Part shown: positions 12,030 to 23,671 of the stretch, in pieces
Position numbering within the stretch: position 1 is the first letter of the stretch
Layout: each line of letters begins with the position of its first letter
Origin: Channallabes apus
Lineage: Eukaryota > Chordata > Actinopteri > Siluriformes > Clariidae
Direction: 5' to 3'
Assembly: GCA_030522415.1 (NCBI GenBank)
Contig: CM060113.1
Span: forward strand, 3,705,467-3,769,466
DNA length: 64,000 nt
Notes under the pieces: model-generated
What the model was told of the DNA's origin: nothing
Database searches by the model: none
The model's input: only the letters and a program-made list of their open reading frames with translations
Program-made: the position numbers and the translations under genes

Positions 12030-12652
12030 TAATCACTACTCTTTCTTTCTTTTTTCTTTCTTTCTTTCGTTCTTTCTTTCTCTTTCTTTCTTTCTTTCAT
12101 CCAGTTTGTCTCTTTCTTCTGTCATTTTTGCTTTTTCTGTCTCTCTTCTTTCATTCTTCTTTTTTCTCTCTTTTTTATTTCTTCCTGCCTTCAGCATTCT
12201 TTCGTGTTCTTTCTTTCTTTCTTTCTTTATTTCTTCCTTTTGTTACATTCATTCATCCTTTTATTTTTCTTTCTCTCTTTCTTTCTGTCTCTCTTGCTTT
12301 TTGTTTGTTTTCTTGCCTGCTTTCTTTCTTCCTTTCTGTCCTCATTAATTTTTTCTTTTGTTCTTTTTTTCTCTTCATCATATCTCTTTGCGTCCTCTTT
12401 AGTTTATTTCATTCCTTATTTCATCCTTCCTTTCCTCTTTGCTTCCTAATCAACATCACACTCTCTGTCTCTCTCCAACACTTATTCCATACCATCCTTC
12501 TCTTTTTCTTTCTTTTTCTTACCATTATCTCTCTCACTAGCTCATCTATGCTCCCTTTCTTGATCCATCTATTATGGTACTTCTTTCTCCTATCAAAGTC
12601 TCTCTCTCCCTCTTTCTCTCTCTCTCTCTTTTTGCTATTGATCCCAAAGTCA
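12030..12652. repeat. 620-bp polypyrimidine (TTTC-rich) tract
   Basis: Nearly every base is T or C on the plus strand, dominated by CTTT and TTCT units, with a few purine interruptions. The long Phe/Leu/Ser-rich open frames here are translations of this tract. Confidence 0.95.
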
Positions 12653-12774
12653 ACATAGAGATGAAATAGAGCTTCTGTTCCAATATAATGGGTACCTATC
12701 TCAAAAAAGACATCAAGAAAGATGGACGTGTTTCCTTAAGGATCAAACAGGGGGATTTACAGGATGTGTATGTC

Positions 12775-12805
<31 letters not shown>

Positions 12806-13405
12806 TGCTGTAATGTTGACTCAGATTCATCATCCTTTATCCCATATCTGTAGATAATACGGCTGTGAGATACGGCGGAGATCTTTTATCACAATCCTTT
12901 AATACGTTTTCACACTCAGGTTTGTGCTGTTTGAGGAAAATAATCAGCGACAGGGTGACGTGATGTAGCCGAGCTTTCTTCCTCTCACGCCACAGCACAC
13001 ACTTCGCCACACTTTCTGACCAATCAGAATCAAGCAGTGCAAGAAATCCAAATATTCATCAAGAAACAGGAATTCATTGTTATGACACGTACAGTAGACA
13101 CACATCAGTCAAAGATGTGAGAATGTTGTTGCTATGCAACTGGAATATGACTACATAGCATGAGGTTGCTAATGATTGAGGCTAATCAGCTCTCTCGCTA
13201 GCATGTTGCCCTTAGACTTTCAATCCTGACAGTGTGAAGACGGAACGGCAGAGCAAATGAGATGGAAGTGTCTAGAATATTTCACACTTTTTTAATTTAC
13301 TAATAAACACCTTGGACTGCAAAAAGAAAAAAAAGGGATTAGCCTCAATCGCTAACATGCGTGTATGCTCTTGTGCTTTATGTGTCTAATCTTGAAAATT
13401 GTCAC

Positions 13406-13442
<37 letters not shown>

Positions 13443-13885
13443 GGTGTTAAAAAGGTATCAGCCATGTGGGAGCCTCAGCGTGCGACTGATTGGATTTGGG
13501 TTGGATTTACGCGCTTTGGCCGTGCCTGCACTTCCTCCCCCTGCAGAGCCCGTTAGCTTTAGCTTTAGCTTTAGCCTAGCCGCGCTCTGTCTTGTCACTG
13601 GGGCAATCAGGAAAATAAGGCTTGTGTGATTTACTCTGCTCTGGCTCTGGGCCTCGTACAGCGCTCCTCTTTTTTCTCTCGTTTTGCCGAGTGATGGATG
13701 ACGGGCGGATCACTCATTCCTTATAACGCGCGGAGAGAAGCTATCAATCATGCCGGTGCAGACTCCGCCCCCCCGGCCTCAACATAAGCTTTCTTTCATT
13801 CTGACAGCCGTAGCTAATACATCTCTCCTCTCCTCTCTCTCTCTCTTTCTCGCTCTTTCTCTCTTTTTTTCATCTCTGTCTCTCT

Positions 13886-13920
<35 letters not shown>

Positions 13921-15315
13921 AGAGTCCATTTCTCTCTATCTTACACACTCACTGAGGTTGACAGGTCCTGCTAATATATCAGAGATCTGCAGGCCACAGG
14001 GGTGTGTTATTTATGATCGAGACCCTGACATTGAAAACACCAGTGCAGCACTGACAGACGAGAGGGAGTAAAAAGTGTGTGAACCGCTGACCCGGACACA
14101 CCCAAAAAGATCAAAGCGGAGGAATTTGACCTTCACGCATTAATACTTGTGTTGATGTTCATTTTCAAGTTTGCCATTTGTGCTCAGCGCTTTCTATCTT
14201 CTTCTGGCTCACACTGATCGTTTCATAAAATCCGTATTAAAGATCAAATTGAAAGTTTCTGCACATCTAAAGCACAAACACTTGTCACAGTACTCCCACA
14301 AGAGCACACTTTCATAGCTAAATGATGTAATGTACCTTTAAAACTCATTTAAGTGACATAATTAGACTTTAAACCTCTACAGTTACACTGTCTGCACTGC
14401 AGGGAGCTAAAATCTACCCGAGCGTCGTCTAATTCACTCGTGTTCCACTTTCAGTTCAAAACTAGCATAGCTAGCAAATTAGAATAACAAAAACTATCCA
14501 TCTATTAGCATACAACCCTGGTTTCAAAGTTTAGGCCACGCCTCCTACCTGGGTCTCACGGCACCATTGCTGGAAGATGAGGACTACTTGATGTTTCTAC
14601 TTATGGAACGTTTCCACATCTACGCTACATTTGGGATACGTTCACATTACACCAGCCTGACACAGATTATCTGACGTGACAGATGGGATCTGAGTCGCTA
14701 CATAGCATCTGACCATGCTACATGGTCGCATGATTACAACGAGGACGAGAATGCACGCAAAACCACAAGCATATTTTTTCTAAAATCATATCTGTTTAAA
14801 GTGGACAAGCGCTCGCACAAATATGACGTGTTTTAACCCAGATGACGTGAGCAAAGACGTATCGATGTGACTAGTGATGTGAATGCAGCCGTAGATGCTT
14901 CATGCATACTGTACGTGAAGATGATATTTCAACTTTAGTCTGTAAATATGTTAGATAAAAGTAAAAACGATCATGAGAAAATGTGATTTTTCTTTTAGGT
15001 TTATGAATTTATGCTGTGTCTGATAAGCATCTTTAAGCAGGCTTTGAAAAGTTTTATTCAAACTGAACTGAGGAAAAGAACACAATGTTTTGTTATGTTT
15101 GCTTTTTAAGAAACCATGAACTTTTAGCCCTGCTTCTTTATCCTTTTTCTATTTTTAAGATGAAAAAAAACTCTTTAGTCACTTTTTTCATTTAATATTG
15201 TTTTAATCATTTACTACTCGACGTTATCTTATTACCAATGTTATCCTGTTTTATCTTATGTGGATGTGACATAAAATGCATTATTACATTTAAAACTCAT
15301 TTTAAAACTCAATAA
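12653..15315. other. No gene seen; microsatellites
   Basis: Includes a TG/GA tract (12775-12804), the core GGAAAATAATCAGCGACAG at 12935, a TG tract of about 17 units (13407-13441), four TTTAGC-type units near 13553-13580, and adjacent CT and CA tracts (about 13830-13919). No exon or transposon protein was recognised. Confidence 0.6.
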
Positions 15316-15343
15316 CTATTATTATTATTATTATTATTATTAT
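15316..15343. repeat. (ATT)n microsatellite, left flank of a SINE
   Basis: An ATT array that continues on the far side of the SINE (15683-15702), so the SINE inserted into, or is flanked by duplicated, ATT repeats. Confidence 0.9.
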
Positions 15344-15682
15344 TCATTCATTCATCTTCTATACCGCTTAATCCTGTGTTCAGGGTCGCGGGGGACCTGG
15401 AGCCTATCCCAGGAGACTTCGGGCACTAGGCGGGGTACACCCTGGACAGGGTGCCAATCCATTGCAGGCACACACACATACACACACAATTAAGGATTTG
15501 GGAACGCCAATTAGCCTAACCTGCATATCTTTGGACTGTGGGAGGAAACCGGAGTACCCGGAGGAAACCCATCAAGCACGGGGAGAACATGCAAACTCCA
15601 TGCACACAGAGACGGGAATCGAGCCTGGCCGGGAATCGAACCCAGACCCTGTCAGTGCTAACCACTACACCACCGCGCCGCC
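15344..15682 (-). mobile_element. Full-length Mermaid-like SINE inserted in an ATT microsatellite
   Basis: The minus-strand head GGCGGCGCGGTGGTGTAG, duplicated box B (the two blocks start 17 bp apart), body and GAATGAAT tail closely match the copy at 9885. The internal CA tract is short and interrupted. About 15 bases of the head (the CGCACCTCC region) are missing relative to 9885. ATT units on both sides make the exact TSD length ambiguous. Confidence 0.93.
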
Positions 15683-16416
15683 TATTATTATTATTATTAT
15701 TAATAAATATAACAAAGCTTTCTGTGTAAATCACCCGACTGTTCTTTAATGAACTTTTATTTATACTTTCATTTAATTCTGAAATAAGTAAGAACTAGCA
15801 TAGATAGCAAATTAGCATACCAATGACCATGTCGACTTTCTCACACTCATCTGAACATCCACTGACCTCCAGTACAGTCCTGTATTTTAATTTTAGACCA
15901 CGCCTCCTATCTGAGTGACTTAAACGCAATTAGTAATGTAAAGGCAAGTATAAATAACCTCAGTGTCATTTTTTTCATGTTCTGAAATGAGAATATTTAT
16001 ATAATAAGGACTTAATTGCTGTTACTTGCAGTTACACTGTGAGTGACTATTTCTAACACGATCGAGTCGATATTAAACCTCTTCCTTACTTTCATTACCC
16101 ACTCTTGTGGGAGTACTTGTGGTCAGTGTTCCTGGACATTTTGACTATCAAACATTTCTGCTGGAAATACCTACAACAAGGAAGTGTTTTTTAACCTGTC
16201 ATGCCATGTAGTTCTTGGTGAAGCTCTCAGTGCGAGTTCTCACACCACATAACTGTGCTAACTACCACTACACACTCCGGTGCAGAAACAGATACGGACT
16301 TGTAAAATGTTGAACTGCAAAGGATACGGATGCAGAAAGTGTTCTCATGTTTTAGTGCTATTTTACATGTTCTGCCGTCAAGTCCTCATCTGAACTACTC
16401 CTGACTGCTCGTCAAT

Positions 16417-16471
<55 letters not shown>

Positions 16472-17735
16472 GCATTGCTTATCGATTCCGTAACCATCAT
16501 GCACAGTAATTTATCGCAGCACTATTCTTGCACAGCCTGCAGCAGTCTTCAGTTCAACTTGTCTTCGCCTTTTACTACACGATGACCTTCATTTCCAAAA
16601 AAAACCTTTTAGTATAGCGATGAGCAAAGAGCCCAAGGACACTCACAAATCAACTCTACGTTTAATAAAACACACTCGGGAACGGTTGATTCACTTTGTC
16701 CTGATGTTAAACATAAAACTCAATTTGGGGGGAAAATTGCGTCAAATTTCTCGCCTTCCATTTCCAAAAAAGAGAAAGAGCGCAGATGAGATAAGATGGA
16801 GGAAGAGGCTTATGTTTACTCCTCCACCTTGGAGATGTTCTTATTCTGTGTGAATCTGCGCCACTAAACACGGGGCCTTATAAACAGCAACGAAAAGCGT
16901 TTGATTGCCTGGTCCGAATTTTTTAAGTTTTTATTTCAAACATAATGTCAGAGCTTCGCTCGCTTTCCATCTCGAAATCCATTTAACTTTTTAGATTAAC
17001 CTTGAAAAAAAGCATCAGCTCTTTTTCTGAGTGTCGCATTCGCTCACACACGACTCCGAGCTCTAAACAAAGGCAGCCTTGAAGACCCAATTAGCACGCC
17101 GCTTACCTTGAACAAGATAACGAATGGCTTCATATAATTTCCTCTTCTCAATAACTTCATAACTTTTTCCAGCAGTCAAAGGCCCTGGGTTTATTCAGAG
17201 AGAGCATGACTCCTCCTCAGCTTTCTCGCAGCAGGAGGTCTCTCTCTCTCTCTCACTCAGTCTCACTCTCCTCGATGCAGCTGCACTGTTTTTCGCCTCT
17301 CTACATTTGTTAACTCATCCTGTTGACACAACGCACAGGCGAATGAGTGCGTCAGGGGCGAGCGAACGGCAGCTCCGGAGTGTGGAGGTGGGAGGAACTC
17401 GGCAGGAACTTTGTCAAAAGACGCAAAAAAAAAACCTGCATCCTGGTCGGTATGTACAGAAGCACTTGACACACAGCTGCCCTCATTCAGGACTTATACA
17501 ATCAAAATCTCAAAAAAGGAAGTTATGTAATATACATTTTATTGATATGATGCCTAATTATGTTGCTCATTTAAGTTTCTAACAAACTCCTGAACTTTCT
17601 TATGCTCACGCTTTCTCCTTTCTGGTTTCCTCTTGCTTCTTAGTGGACACCATGTGGCTCTGATGTGTTCAACTGCTTCATGGATAAATTCTTCACTTTC
17701 ATTGCAAACGTCTTTGGCCAAACATAATGCCAATA
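15683..17735. other. No gene seen; one long CA tract
   Basis: Holds the remaining ATT units, a CA tract of about 25 units at 16418-16468, and complex sequence at 16850-17170. A minus-strand open frame at 17554-17793 overlaps the transposon end and has no recognised homology. Confidence 0.55.
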
Positions 17736-17944
17736 CAGTCCCGATCAAAAGTTTAAGTTCACTTGAAAAATGGCAAAAAATCATATTTTGCATGGCTGGA
17801 TCTTAACAAGGTTCCAAGTAGAGCTTCAACATGCAACAAGAAGAAATGGGAGTGAGACAAAACATTTTTGAGGATTCAATTAATTGAAAATAACAATTAA
17901 ACTGAAACAGGCTGTTTTACAGCTGATCAAACTTTTAGGACCAC
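17736..17944 (+). repeat. Left terminal IR/DR of the Tc1-like element
   Basis: About 209 bases. The part from about 17781 inward is complementary to 19029-19191 with few mismatches. The two transposase-binding direct repeats lie at about 17742-17762 and 17923-17944. Confidence 0.9.
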
Positions 17945-18008
17945 AAGCCTTTAAAAGGCCAAAGATGTGGATTCATTGTCATTTTCTGTCAGTTACTCAC
18001 ACGTTCTG

Positions 18009-18995
18009 ATGGCAAAGGCAAAAAAAACTTTCCCTTTTTGAACATGGTCGGGTTGTTGAACTGCGTAAGCAGGGTCTCTCACAGCGCGCCCTCGCTGCTG
18101 AGGTGGGACTCAGTAAGACAGTCATTTGGAATTTCTTAAATGATCCTGAGGGTTATGGAACAAAAAAGTCAAGTGGAAGACCCCAAAAAATTTCACCAGC
18201 ACTGAGCCGGAGGATCCGATTGCCTGTCCGTCAAGACACTGGACGATCCTCGACCCAAATTGAGGCCGTTACTGGTGCTGACTGCAGCCCCTTAACCATC
18301 AGATGGCATCTGAGACTGAAGGACTTCAAAAACAAAAAACGTCTTCAAAGACCTCGTCTCCTTGAATGCCACAGAACTGCCCGTTTGGACTTTGCAAGAG
18401 ACACCAAACATGGGACATTCAAAGGTGGAAGAAAGTTTTATTCTGTGATGAGAAAAAATGTAACCTTGATGGTCCTGATGGTTTCCAACGTTACTGACAT
18501 GACAAGCAGATTCCACCTGAGATGTTTTCTACGCGCCACAGTGGAGGGGGCGCCATAATGGTCTGGGGTGCTTATGGTCCTTCTGTGGAACAATGGAACT
18601 TCAAGAAGTGCAGGGGCTTCAAACGGCCGCCGGCTATGTCCAGATGTTGCAGAGAGCATTCCTCATGACTGAGGGCCTCGTCTGTATGGTAACGACTGGG
18701 TTTTTCAACAGTACACAACGCCCACAGGACAAGGGACTTTTTCCAGGAGAACAACATCACTCTTTTGGCCCATCCTGCATGTTCCCCTGATCTAAATCCA
18801 ATTGAGAACCTTTGATGGATGGCAAGGGAAGTTTACAAAAATGGACATCAGTTCCAGACAGTAGATGGCCTTCGTGCGACCGTCTTCACCACTTGGAGAA
18901 ATGTTCCCACTCACCTCATGGAAACGCTTGCATCAAGTATGCCGCAACCAATTTTTGAAGTGATCAACAATAACGGTGGAGCTACTCAGTACTGA
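18009..18995 (+). pseudogene. Tc1-like transposase pseudogene
   Basis: The product would be a cut-and-paste DDE transposase that binds the element's ends and integrates at TA. The ATG at 18009 begins MAKAK, but an extra A in the run after it shifts the frame within the first codons. The next frame stays open to 18556, giving 151 residues from an internal ATG at 18103. It carries an HTH pair with GLSQRALAAEVGLSKTVIWN and the GRPQKISP linker, then ends after a one-base deletion near 18397. Later pieces appear in other frames: the [12 protein letters not shown] block and the SPDLNPIENL block near 18785, followed by a stop in place of Trp. The C-terminal INNNGGATQY and TGA are intact. At least three frameshifts and one stop make it dead. 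Confidence 0.95.
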
Positions 18996-19028
18996 GTTCA
19001 TGTTTGGATTCACAGATTTTTTTGGAGG

Positions 19029-19191
19029 TGTGGTCCTAAACTTTTGATCAGCTGTAAAATAGCCTGTTTCAGTTTATTCGTTGTTTTGATTAAATTGCAT
19101 GCTCAAAAAAACGTTTTGTCTCACTCCCATTTCTTCTTGTTGCATGTTGAAGCTCTACTTGGAAGCTTGTTAAGATCCAACCATGCAAAAT
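19029..19191 (-). repeat. Right terminal inverted repeat of the Tc1-like element
   Basis: Reverse complement of the left repeat from the inner GATCAAAAGTTTAGGACCAC to the ATTTTGCATGG block. The outer direct repeat seen on the left is absent. Confidence 0.9.
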
Positions 19192-19271
19192 ATGCATGGT
19201 TCTAATATTCAGAGTCAACACATGCATTTATTATTTTCTTCTTCTTCATCTTGTTTGTTTACCAGGGGTTA

Positions 19272-19582
19272 GTAAGGGAGTGGTTTGGGTTATGATGTAA
19301 TGTGCATATGGGAGGAGTATGGGTTTATAATGTAATGTATGGAAGGGGTTTGGGTTATGATGCAATATATGGGGAGGTTTTCAGGTTATGATGAAATGTA
19401 AGGGGAGGGGTTTGGGTTATAATGCAATGTAACAGAGGAGGTTGGGTTAAGTTATAATGTATGGAAGGGGTTTGGGTTATGATGCAATATAAGGGGAGGG
19501 GTTTGGGCTATGATGTTATGCAAGGGGAGGGGCTTGGGTTATGATGCAAGGCATGAGAGGGGTTTAGGTTATAAAGTAATGT
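19272..19582. repeat. GGGTTATGATG minisatellite
   Basis: About eight or nine diverged units of roughly 30-40 bp, each built on GGGGTTTGGGTTATGATG followed by an AATGTA-like piece. Another partial pair of units appears at about 19992-20028, beyond the SINE and a short spacer, so the array was once longer or was seeded twice. Confidence 0.85.
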
Positions 19583-19594
19583 AAAGTTTCTACT

Positions 19595-19840
19595 GATGTT
19601 GTTGTTGTTGGTCTTTCGGCTGCTCCTGACGAGGGGTCGCCACAGCGGAATATTCAGTCCGCACTACAACTTGGCACAGGTTTTACGCCGGATGACCTTC
19701 CTGACGCAAACCTCCCATTTTTTATCCGGGCTTGGGACCGGCACTGTATCCAGTGGCTGGGGTTTGGGCACTGGCTGGAATCGAACCCTGGCCTTCCGCA
19801 TGGCAGGCGAAACACCTACCACTGAGCCACTAGTGCCCAT
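19595..19840 (-). mobile_element. tRNA-derived SINE with RTE-like 3' tail and 13-bp TSD
   Basis: The perfect duplication TAAAGTTTCTACT (19582-19594 and 19841-19853) bounds it. On the minus strand it starts GGGCACTAGTGGCTCAGTGG (box A region), has box B GGTTCGATTCC, a body rich in GTGCCCAAACCCC, and ends GCGACCCCTCGTCAGGAGCA then GCCGAAAG and an (AAC)n tail. That 3' end resembles the 3' end of the LINE at 47225. The 114-residue open frame over it is a shadow. Confidence 0.93.
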
Positions 19841-19853
19841 TAAAGTTTCTACT

Positions 19854-20429
19854 CATATATTCTGGTTATTTATTTTTTATATACTCTGTAATCACATGCC
19901 TCTGAAATCTGTAGTAAATACACGAGTCCCTGAAAAATAATTATTCTGGCATCTCTATATGATTATTTGGTTCTGAAACTGACACATACTGTTGGGTTAT
20001 GATGTATGGGAGCAGTTTGGGTTATGTTAAAGTCACCTGCATACAGGCAGCATATAATCTGATTTTACTTTATTACTTTATATAAATTATTATAATTATT
20101 ATTATTTTGCTAAATCTTCCAATTGTTCTCGGCCTGTAAGCTGTGCATGCATGTATTAACTTTTTTTTCCATTTTCGTTTTGTCCTTTATATTTTGTATA
20201 AAATCCAAAGAGGAAAATGTCCACAGTTTTTGAAACAGAAGGGAAGATTATTAAACACACACACGCACGCACGCATGCACACACACACACACACTGAAAT
20301 CTGTCCTATAAACTCAATTAGATGAGGCTAATCATCCTCTCAATAACACACAAAGCTTTGCTTGTAAATCTGTAAATATTGTCCACTTATCTTATCTAAG
20401 ACCACTGCTGTCGTCAAGTCAATTCACAG
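19854..20429. other. No gene seen
   Basis: Contains the outlying minisatellite units near 20000, an ATT/TTA-rich stretch near 20090 and a CA tract at 20257-20294. Confidence 0.6.
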
Positions 20430-22058
20430 ATTTGTAATGAGGTTTAAGTCTGGGCTCTGACTAGGCTCTGCAAGGACATTCACTTTTTCTCCTTCAACCA
20501 CTGTGTGGCCTTTTTGCTGTGTGCTTTGGGTCATATTAGAAAGTAAACCTTCTTCCCATTGACAACTTTCTGGACGAGGGCAGCAGATGTTCCTGAATAA
20601 TTCGACAGTATTTTGCCCCGTCCATTTTTTCCTTCGTTCCTGACTAGTGTTAATGTTCCTGCTGCAGAGAAACCCCTATAAATTTTAAAAAATTTAAATT
20701 TACTGCATATCATCACCTCCATGCTGTACTGTAGGAATGGTGTGATTTGGATAGTGAGCTGTATTGGAAATTGTATTTCCGCCAGACATATTTTTTGGTG
20801 TTGTGGCCAAATAATTCATGCTTTAGTCTCACACGGCCATAACACCTTTTTCCACATGGCCTCAGAATCTTCAAGGTGTATTTTTACGAATCTCAGTTCC
20901 TTAGAGGTTTTTCCTTGAAACCCTTTAATATAAGCCACATTTGTGGAGAATTTGTGACATTGTTTTCACATGCACACAGTGACCACTTTATTAATAAATT
21001 CTCGCAACTGCTTCAGAGTTGCTGTAGGCCTCTTTGTAGACTCTCTGATCAGCTCCATCCAGTTTGGAGTGACGTCCTGATCCATGGAGCATCTGTGTTG
21101 TACTAAATACCTTCCACGTTTTAATAATAGACTCCACTGTGCTTCTGGGCAGTGATAAAGCCTTTTTTAAAATTCAAATCCTGACTTGTGCACAATTTTA
21201 TCCCAGAGATCCTCTGACAGTGCCTTGCCACCCTTAGTTGATTGCTTCAGTTGCGCTACCAGTGACTGAAATGCTCGATCTTTTTTGCTGAGCTAATCAA
21301 AATAACCATGGCTGACCATGACCAAGGATTTTATTTGCCATTGAGAAGGTGTTTAGCTTCATCTGGTTGAGTTGACAAGTAATTTTTAGGAAGGATGGTG
21401 ATCCGTTTCCATATCAGTGATTCTGTTTTTATTTATTTATTTAATTTTTTTCTGACATGTTGGTGTTATACTTTTCACTTGGTTATTAAAAGTCGCATTG
21501 AGGGCCTCCGAGTGTCGCAGTGGTAAAGTGCTCGCCCTAACATCCGGAGATCGCTGGTTCGGTTCCCGGGTGATGCTGTAACCTCTCACAGCTGAAGGTC
21601 TAGAGAGAGTTGATTGGCCGAGCTCTGTCAGAGGGGAGGGATGAGAGGTACTTAGTGCTCCCACATTAATCACGGCTCTACAGCCAATCAGGGTCGTCTG
21701 TGAGTTCACGCAAGCGGAAGGAGTGGATAGCACTGTCCTACGAGTGTGTTACTCCGCCCCCAACGGTGCGTGAGCAAGCAGTTCGGAAAGATGCGGTCGG
21801 ATGGCGTCACGTGGTTCGGAGGAACCACATGATAGTCTTCGGCAGTAGTAGTAGCCTTAATGTGGGAGCCCCCTAGTGACGGGGAGGAATTGGACACGAC
21901 TAAATTAGGGAGAAATTTGGGGGTGATAATAATAAAGTCACATTGAGTAAATACATGTACAGCTGGATAAAAGAAAAGCCATGTCTGTCATCATTTCAGG
22001 CTGGAAAGTAACACAATGTTTATTTTAAAGGGGGTGATTCTTTTCTATACCTACTGTA
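20430..22058 (-). mobile_element. Tc1-like element relic split by a SINE
   Basis: Minus-strand transposase remnants run from a C-terminal region near 20440 (TCTGGGCTCTGACTAGG corresponds to the SPDLNP motif region) through the catalytic core to the HTH region near 21200. Beyond the SINE at 21503-21933 the element continues: TCTGTCATCATTTCAGGCTG, GTAACACAATG and a terminal GGGGGTGATTCTTTTCTATA ending CTACTGTA at 22058, which fits a Tc1 terminal inverted repeat. The matching left terminus is not visible. The coding part is full of stops and indels. Confidence 0.82.
21503..21933 (+). mobile_element. 431-bp tRNA-derived SINE inserted in the Tc1 relic, 14-bp TSD
   Basis: Flanked by AAAGTCGCATTGAG (21489-21502) and AAAGTCACATTGAG (21934-21947), a TSD with one mismatch. 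The head GGGCCTCCGAGTGTCGCAGT..GGTAAAGTGCTCGCCC holds a box A, and GGTTCGGTTCCC is a box B. A long body of about 330 bases follows, and the 3' end is GGGAGAAATTTGGGGGTGAT with a short (AAT)n. It is longer than, and unrelated to, the Mermaid-like copies. Confidence 0.93.
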
Positions 22059-22063
22059 TATAG

Positions 22064-22097
<34 letters not shown>

Positions 22098-22218
22098 AGC
22101 TTTGTTGTTGAGTTGGACGTTGTTGATTCACATCAGTTCCTGAGGATCTTTATCAGATAGTCTTCTTTCTTGCTACCTCATTCTCTCTGACTCTTTATTT
22201 CTCTGTCTCTCACACTTG

Positions 22219-22250
<32 letters not shown>

Positions 22251-22549
22251 TCATTTCTAATTGAATGCCTCTGCTGATTAATGGCTTGTTGAAGCTCCAC
22301 CTGCAATGCACCATTACGCACTCTCTGTCTTCAACCATGAAAGAGTGTGTGGTTGGGTGTGGAGGACAGGTGTGAGTGTGTGTGTGTGTGTGTTGGCCTG
22401 TTGTGTTAGGTCATGTTATTTATCATTACAGATATAAATGTTGTCCTGTTCATCAGCGAGTTTCTACTGGTTCCGTTGCAGCTCCAAAAAGCAACTTGGA
22501 AAACATAGCGTTTAAAAAAGTGAACTTTGAATAAAACCTTGTTTAAATT
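22059..22549. repeat. GA and CT microsatellites in unique DNA
   Basis: A (GA)n tract at about 22066-22097, a CT tract at about 22219-22245 and a TG tract at about 22374-22393. The rest shows no gene. Confidence 0.85.
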
Positions 22550-22675
22550 CTCATGGAGTTTGCATGTTCTCCTCGCGCTTGGTGGGTTTTCTCCGGGTAC
22601 ACTCGTTTCCTTCCACAGTCCAAAGACGGCAGATTAGGCTAATTGGTGTTCCCTAATTGTCCATAGTGTGTAAAT

Positions 22676-22709
<34 letters not shown>

Positions 22710-22779
22710 CTTGTGTACACCATCCAGGGTGTACCCCACCTTGTGACCAAAATATCCTGGCATATGCTCCTGCCCCCCA
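22550..22779 (+). mobile_element. Mermaid-like SINE lacking head and tail end
   Basis: Begins CATGGAGTTTGCATGTTCTC, corresponding to the SINE body just downstream of box B, includes an internal TG tract (about 22678-22707) and CCAGGGTGTACCCCACCTTG, and fades out in the CCAGG..CCCC region. The tRNA head is missing, as in 5'-truncated insertions. No clear TSD. Confidence 0.85.
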
Positions 22780-23245
22780 TGAATATTTATATGGTTGATT
22801 CTTTTTTCCATTGAACCATGCTTTTATTCCTCAGTTTATCCATCCATCCATTTAAAAAGTGCATTTCAGTATATTTGTATACTGAATGTTCACTTATAAA
22901 AAACATGCCTAGCATGATGTAAACATCATCACATGCAATTTGTGCGAAAATAGCATCTGGGCACTAAAACAACACGCCTTACACATGCACGACTGATGTG
23001 AAAATACATGAGGTGCACAACAATGCAAGAAAATTAATTTTATAAAAACACAAATGTAGTAAGCACTAGGTTTGAAAAATTGTGTGCTCATCTGAGGTGA
23101 CTAAAACACAATCTTGTGAAGGTTTTTTAACTTTCTTGGGGGAAACAAAAAGGAAAGTTAAAAATTTCATGTTCTTCCAAACACCTACAGTATAGTACAT
23201 GTATCTCTCTCTCCCTCTCTCTCTCTCTGTTTTAAACACACACGC

Positions 23246-23298
<53 letters not shown>

Positions 23299-23634
23299 GT
23301 ATATCATGTGTATTGATTTGGAGAACAAAGACCTGCATGGATTTCGTCACAGGGAGTCTGTAACCCCATTTACCGTAATCCCACTCTCTGCTCCAGCGTG
23401 TTTTAATCAAGACGGCTTCCTGCAGACATTGCCGCATTGCTGATTAAAACTGGAACATGTAACACACACACACACACACACACTAATCTTTCATTCACTA
23501 GTCAGTGCTTCTCTGTACTCAACACTTTGTCTTTTAAACACACAATTAATCACTCAATTCACTGCTTTCACCTTTGTAGTGGCGGGAACGTATATAACCA
23601 AAACAAATTGCTCCTATGATCCCAGACATGGCAT

Positions 23635-23671
<37 letters not shown>

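Larger units (their letters stand above)
17736..19200 (+). mobile_element. Tc1-like transposon, nearly whole but inactive
   Basis: A left inverted repeat beginning after a TA at 17734-17735, a transposase pseudogene and a right inverted repeat give the standard Tc1/mariner layout over about 1.46 kb. The left end has the IR/DR arrangement: an outer GATCAAAAGTTTAAGTTCAC and an inner GATCAAACTTTTAGGACCAC. The right end keeps only the inner direct repeat, because its outermost 45 bases or so no longer match. It is the best preserved DNA transposon in the window but could not encode an active enzyme. Confidence 0.95.

Noticed and set aside
12025..12658. Open frames of up to 176 residues rich in Phe, Leu and Ser
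   Set aside because: They are translations of a polypyrimidine tract in several frames at once, with no domain or coding pattern.
14640..14900. A possible hAT-type MITE (ACGTTCACATTACACCAG on the left, GATGTGAATGCAGCCGTAG on the right)
   Set aside because: The ends look loosely inverted, but I could not establish terminal repeats or a target duplication.
17554..17793. A 79-residue minus-strand open frame rich in Arg, Lys and Glu
   Set aside because: Its start lies in the Tc1 inverted repeat and the rest has no recognised homology, so probably chance.
18103..18558. An intact transposase gene
   Set aside because: The frame is only the N-terminal half. Frameshifts before and after it and a stop replacing a conserved Trp show a pseudogene.
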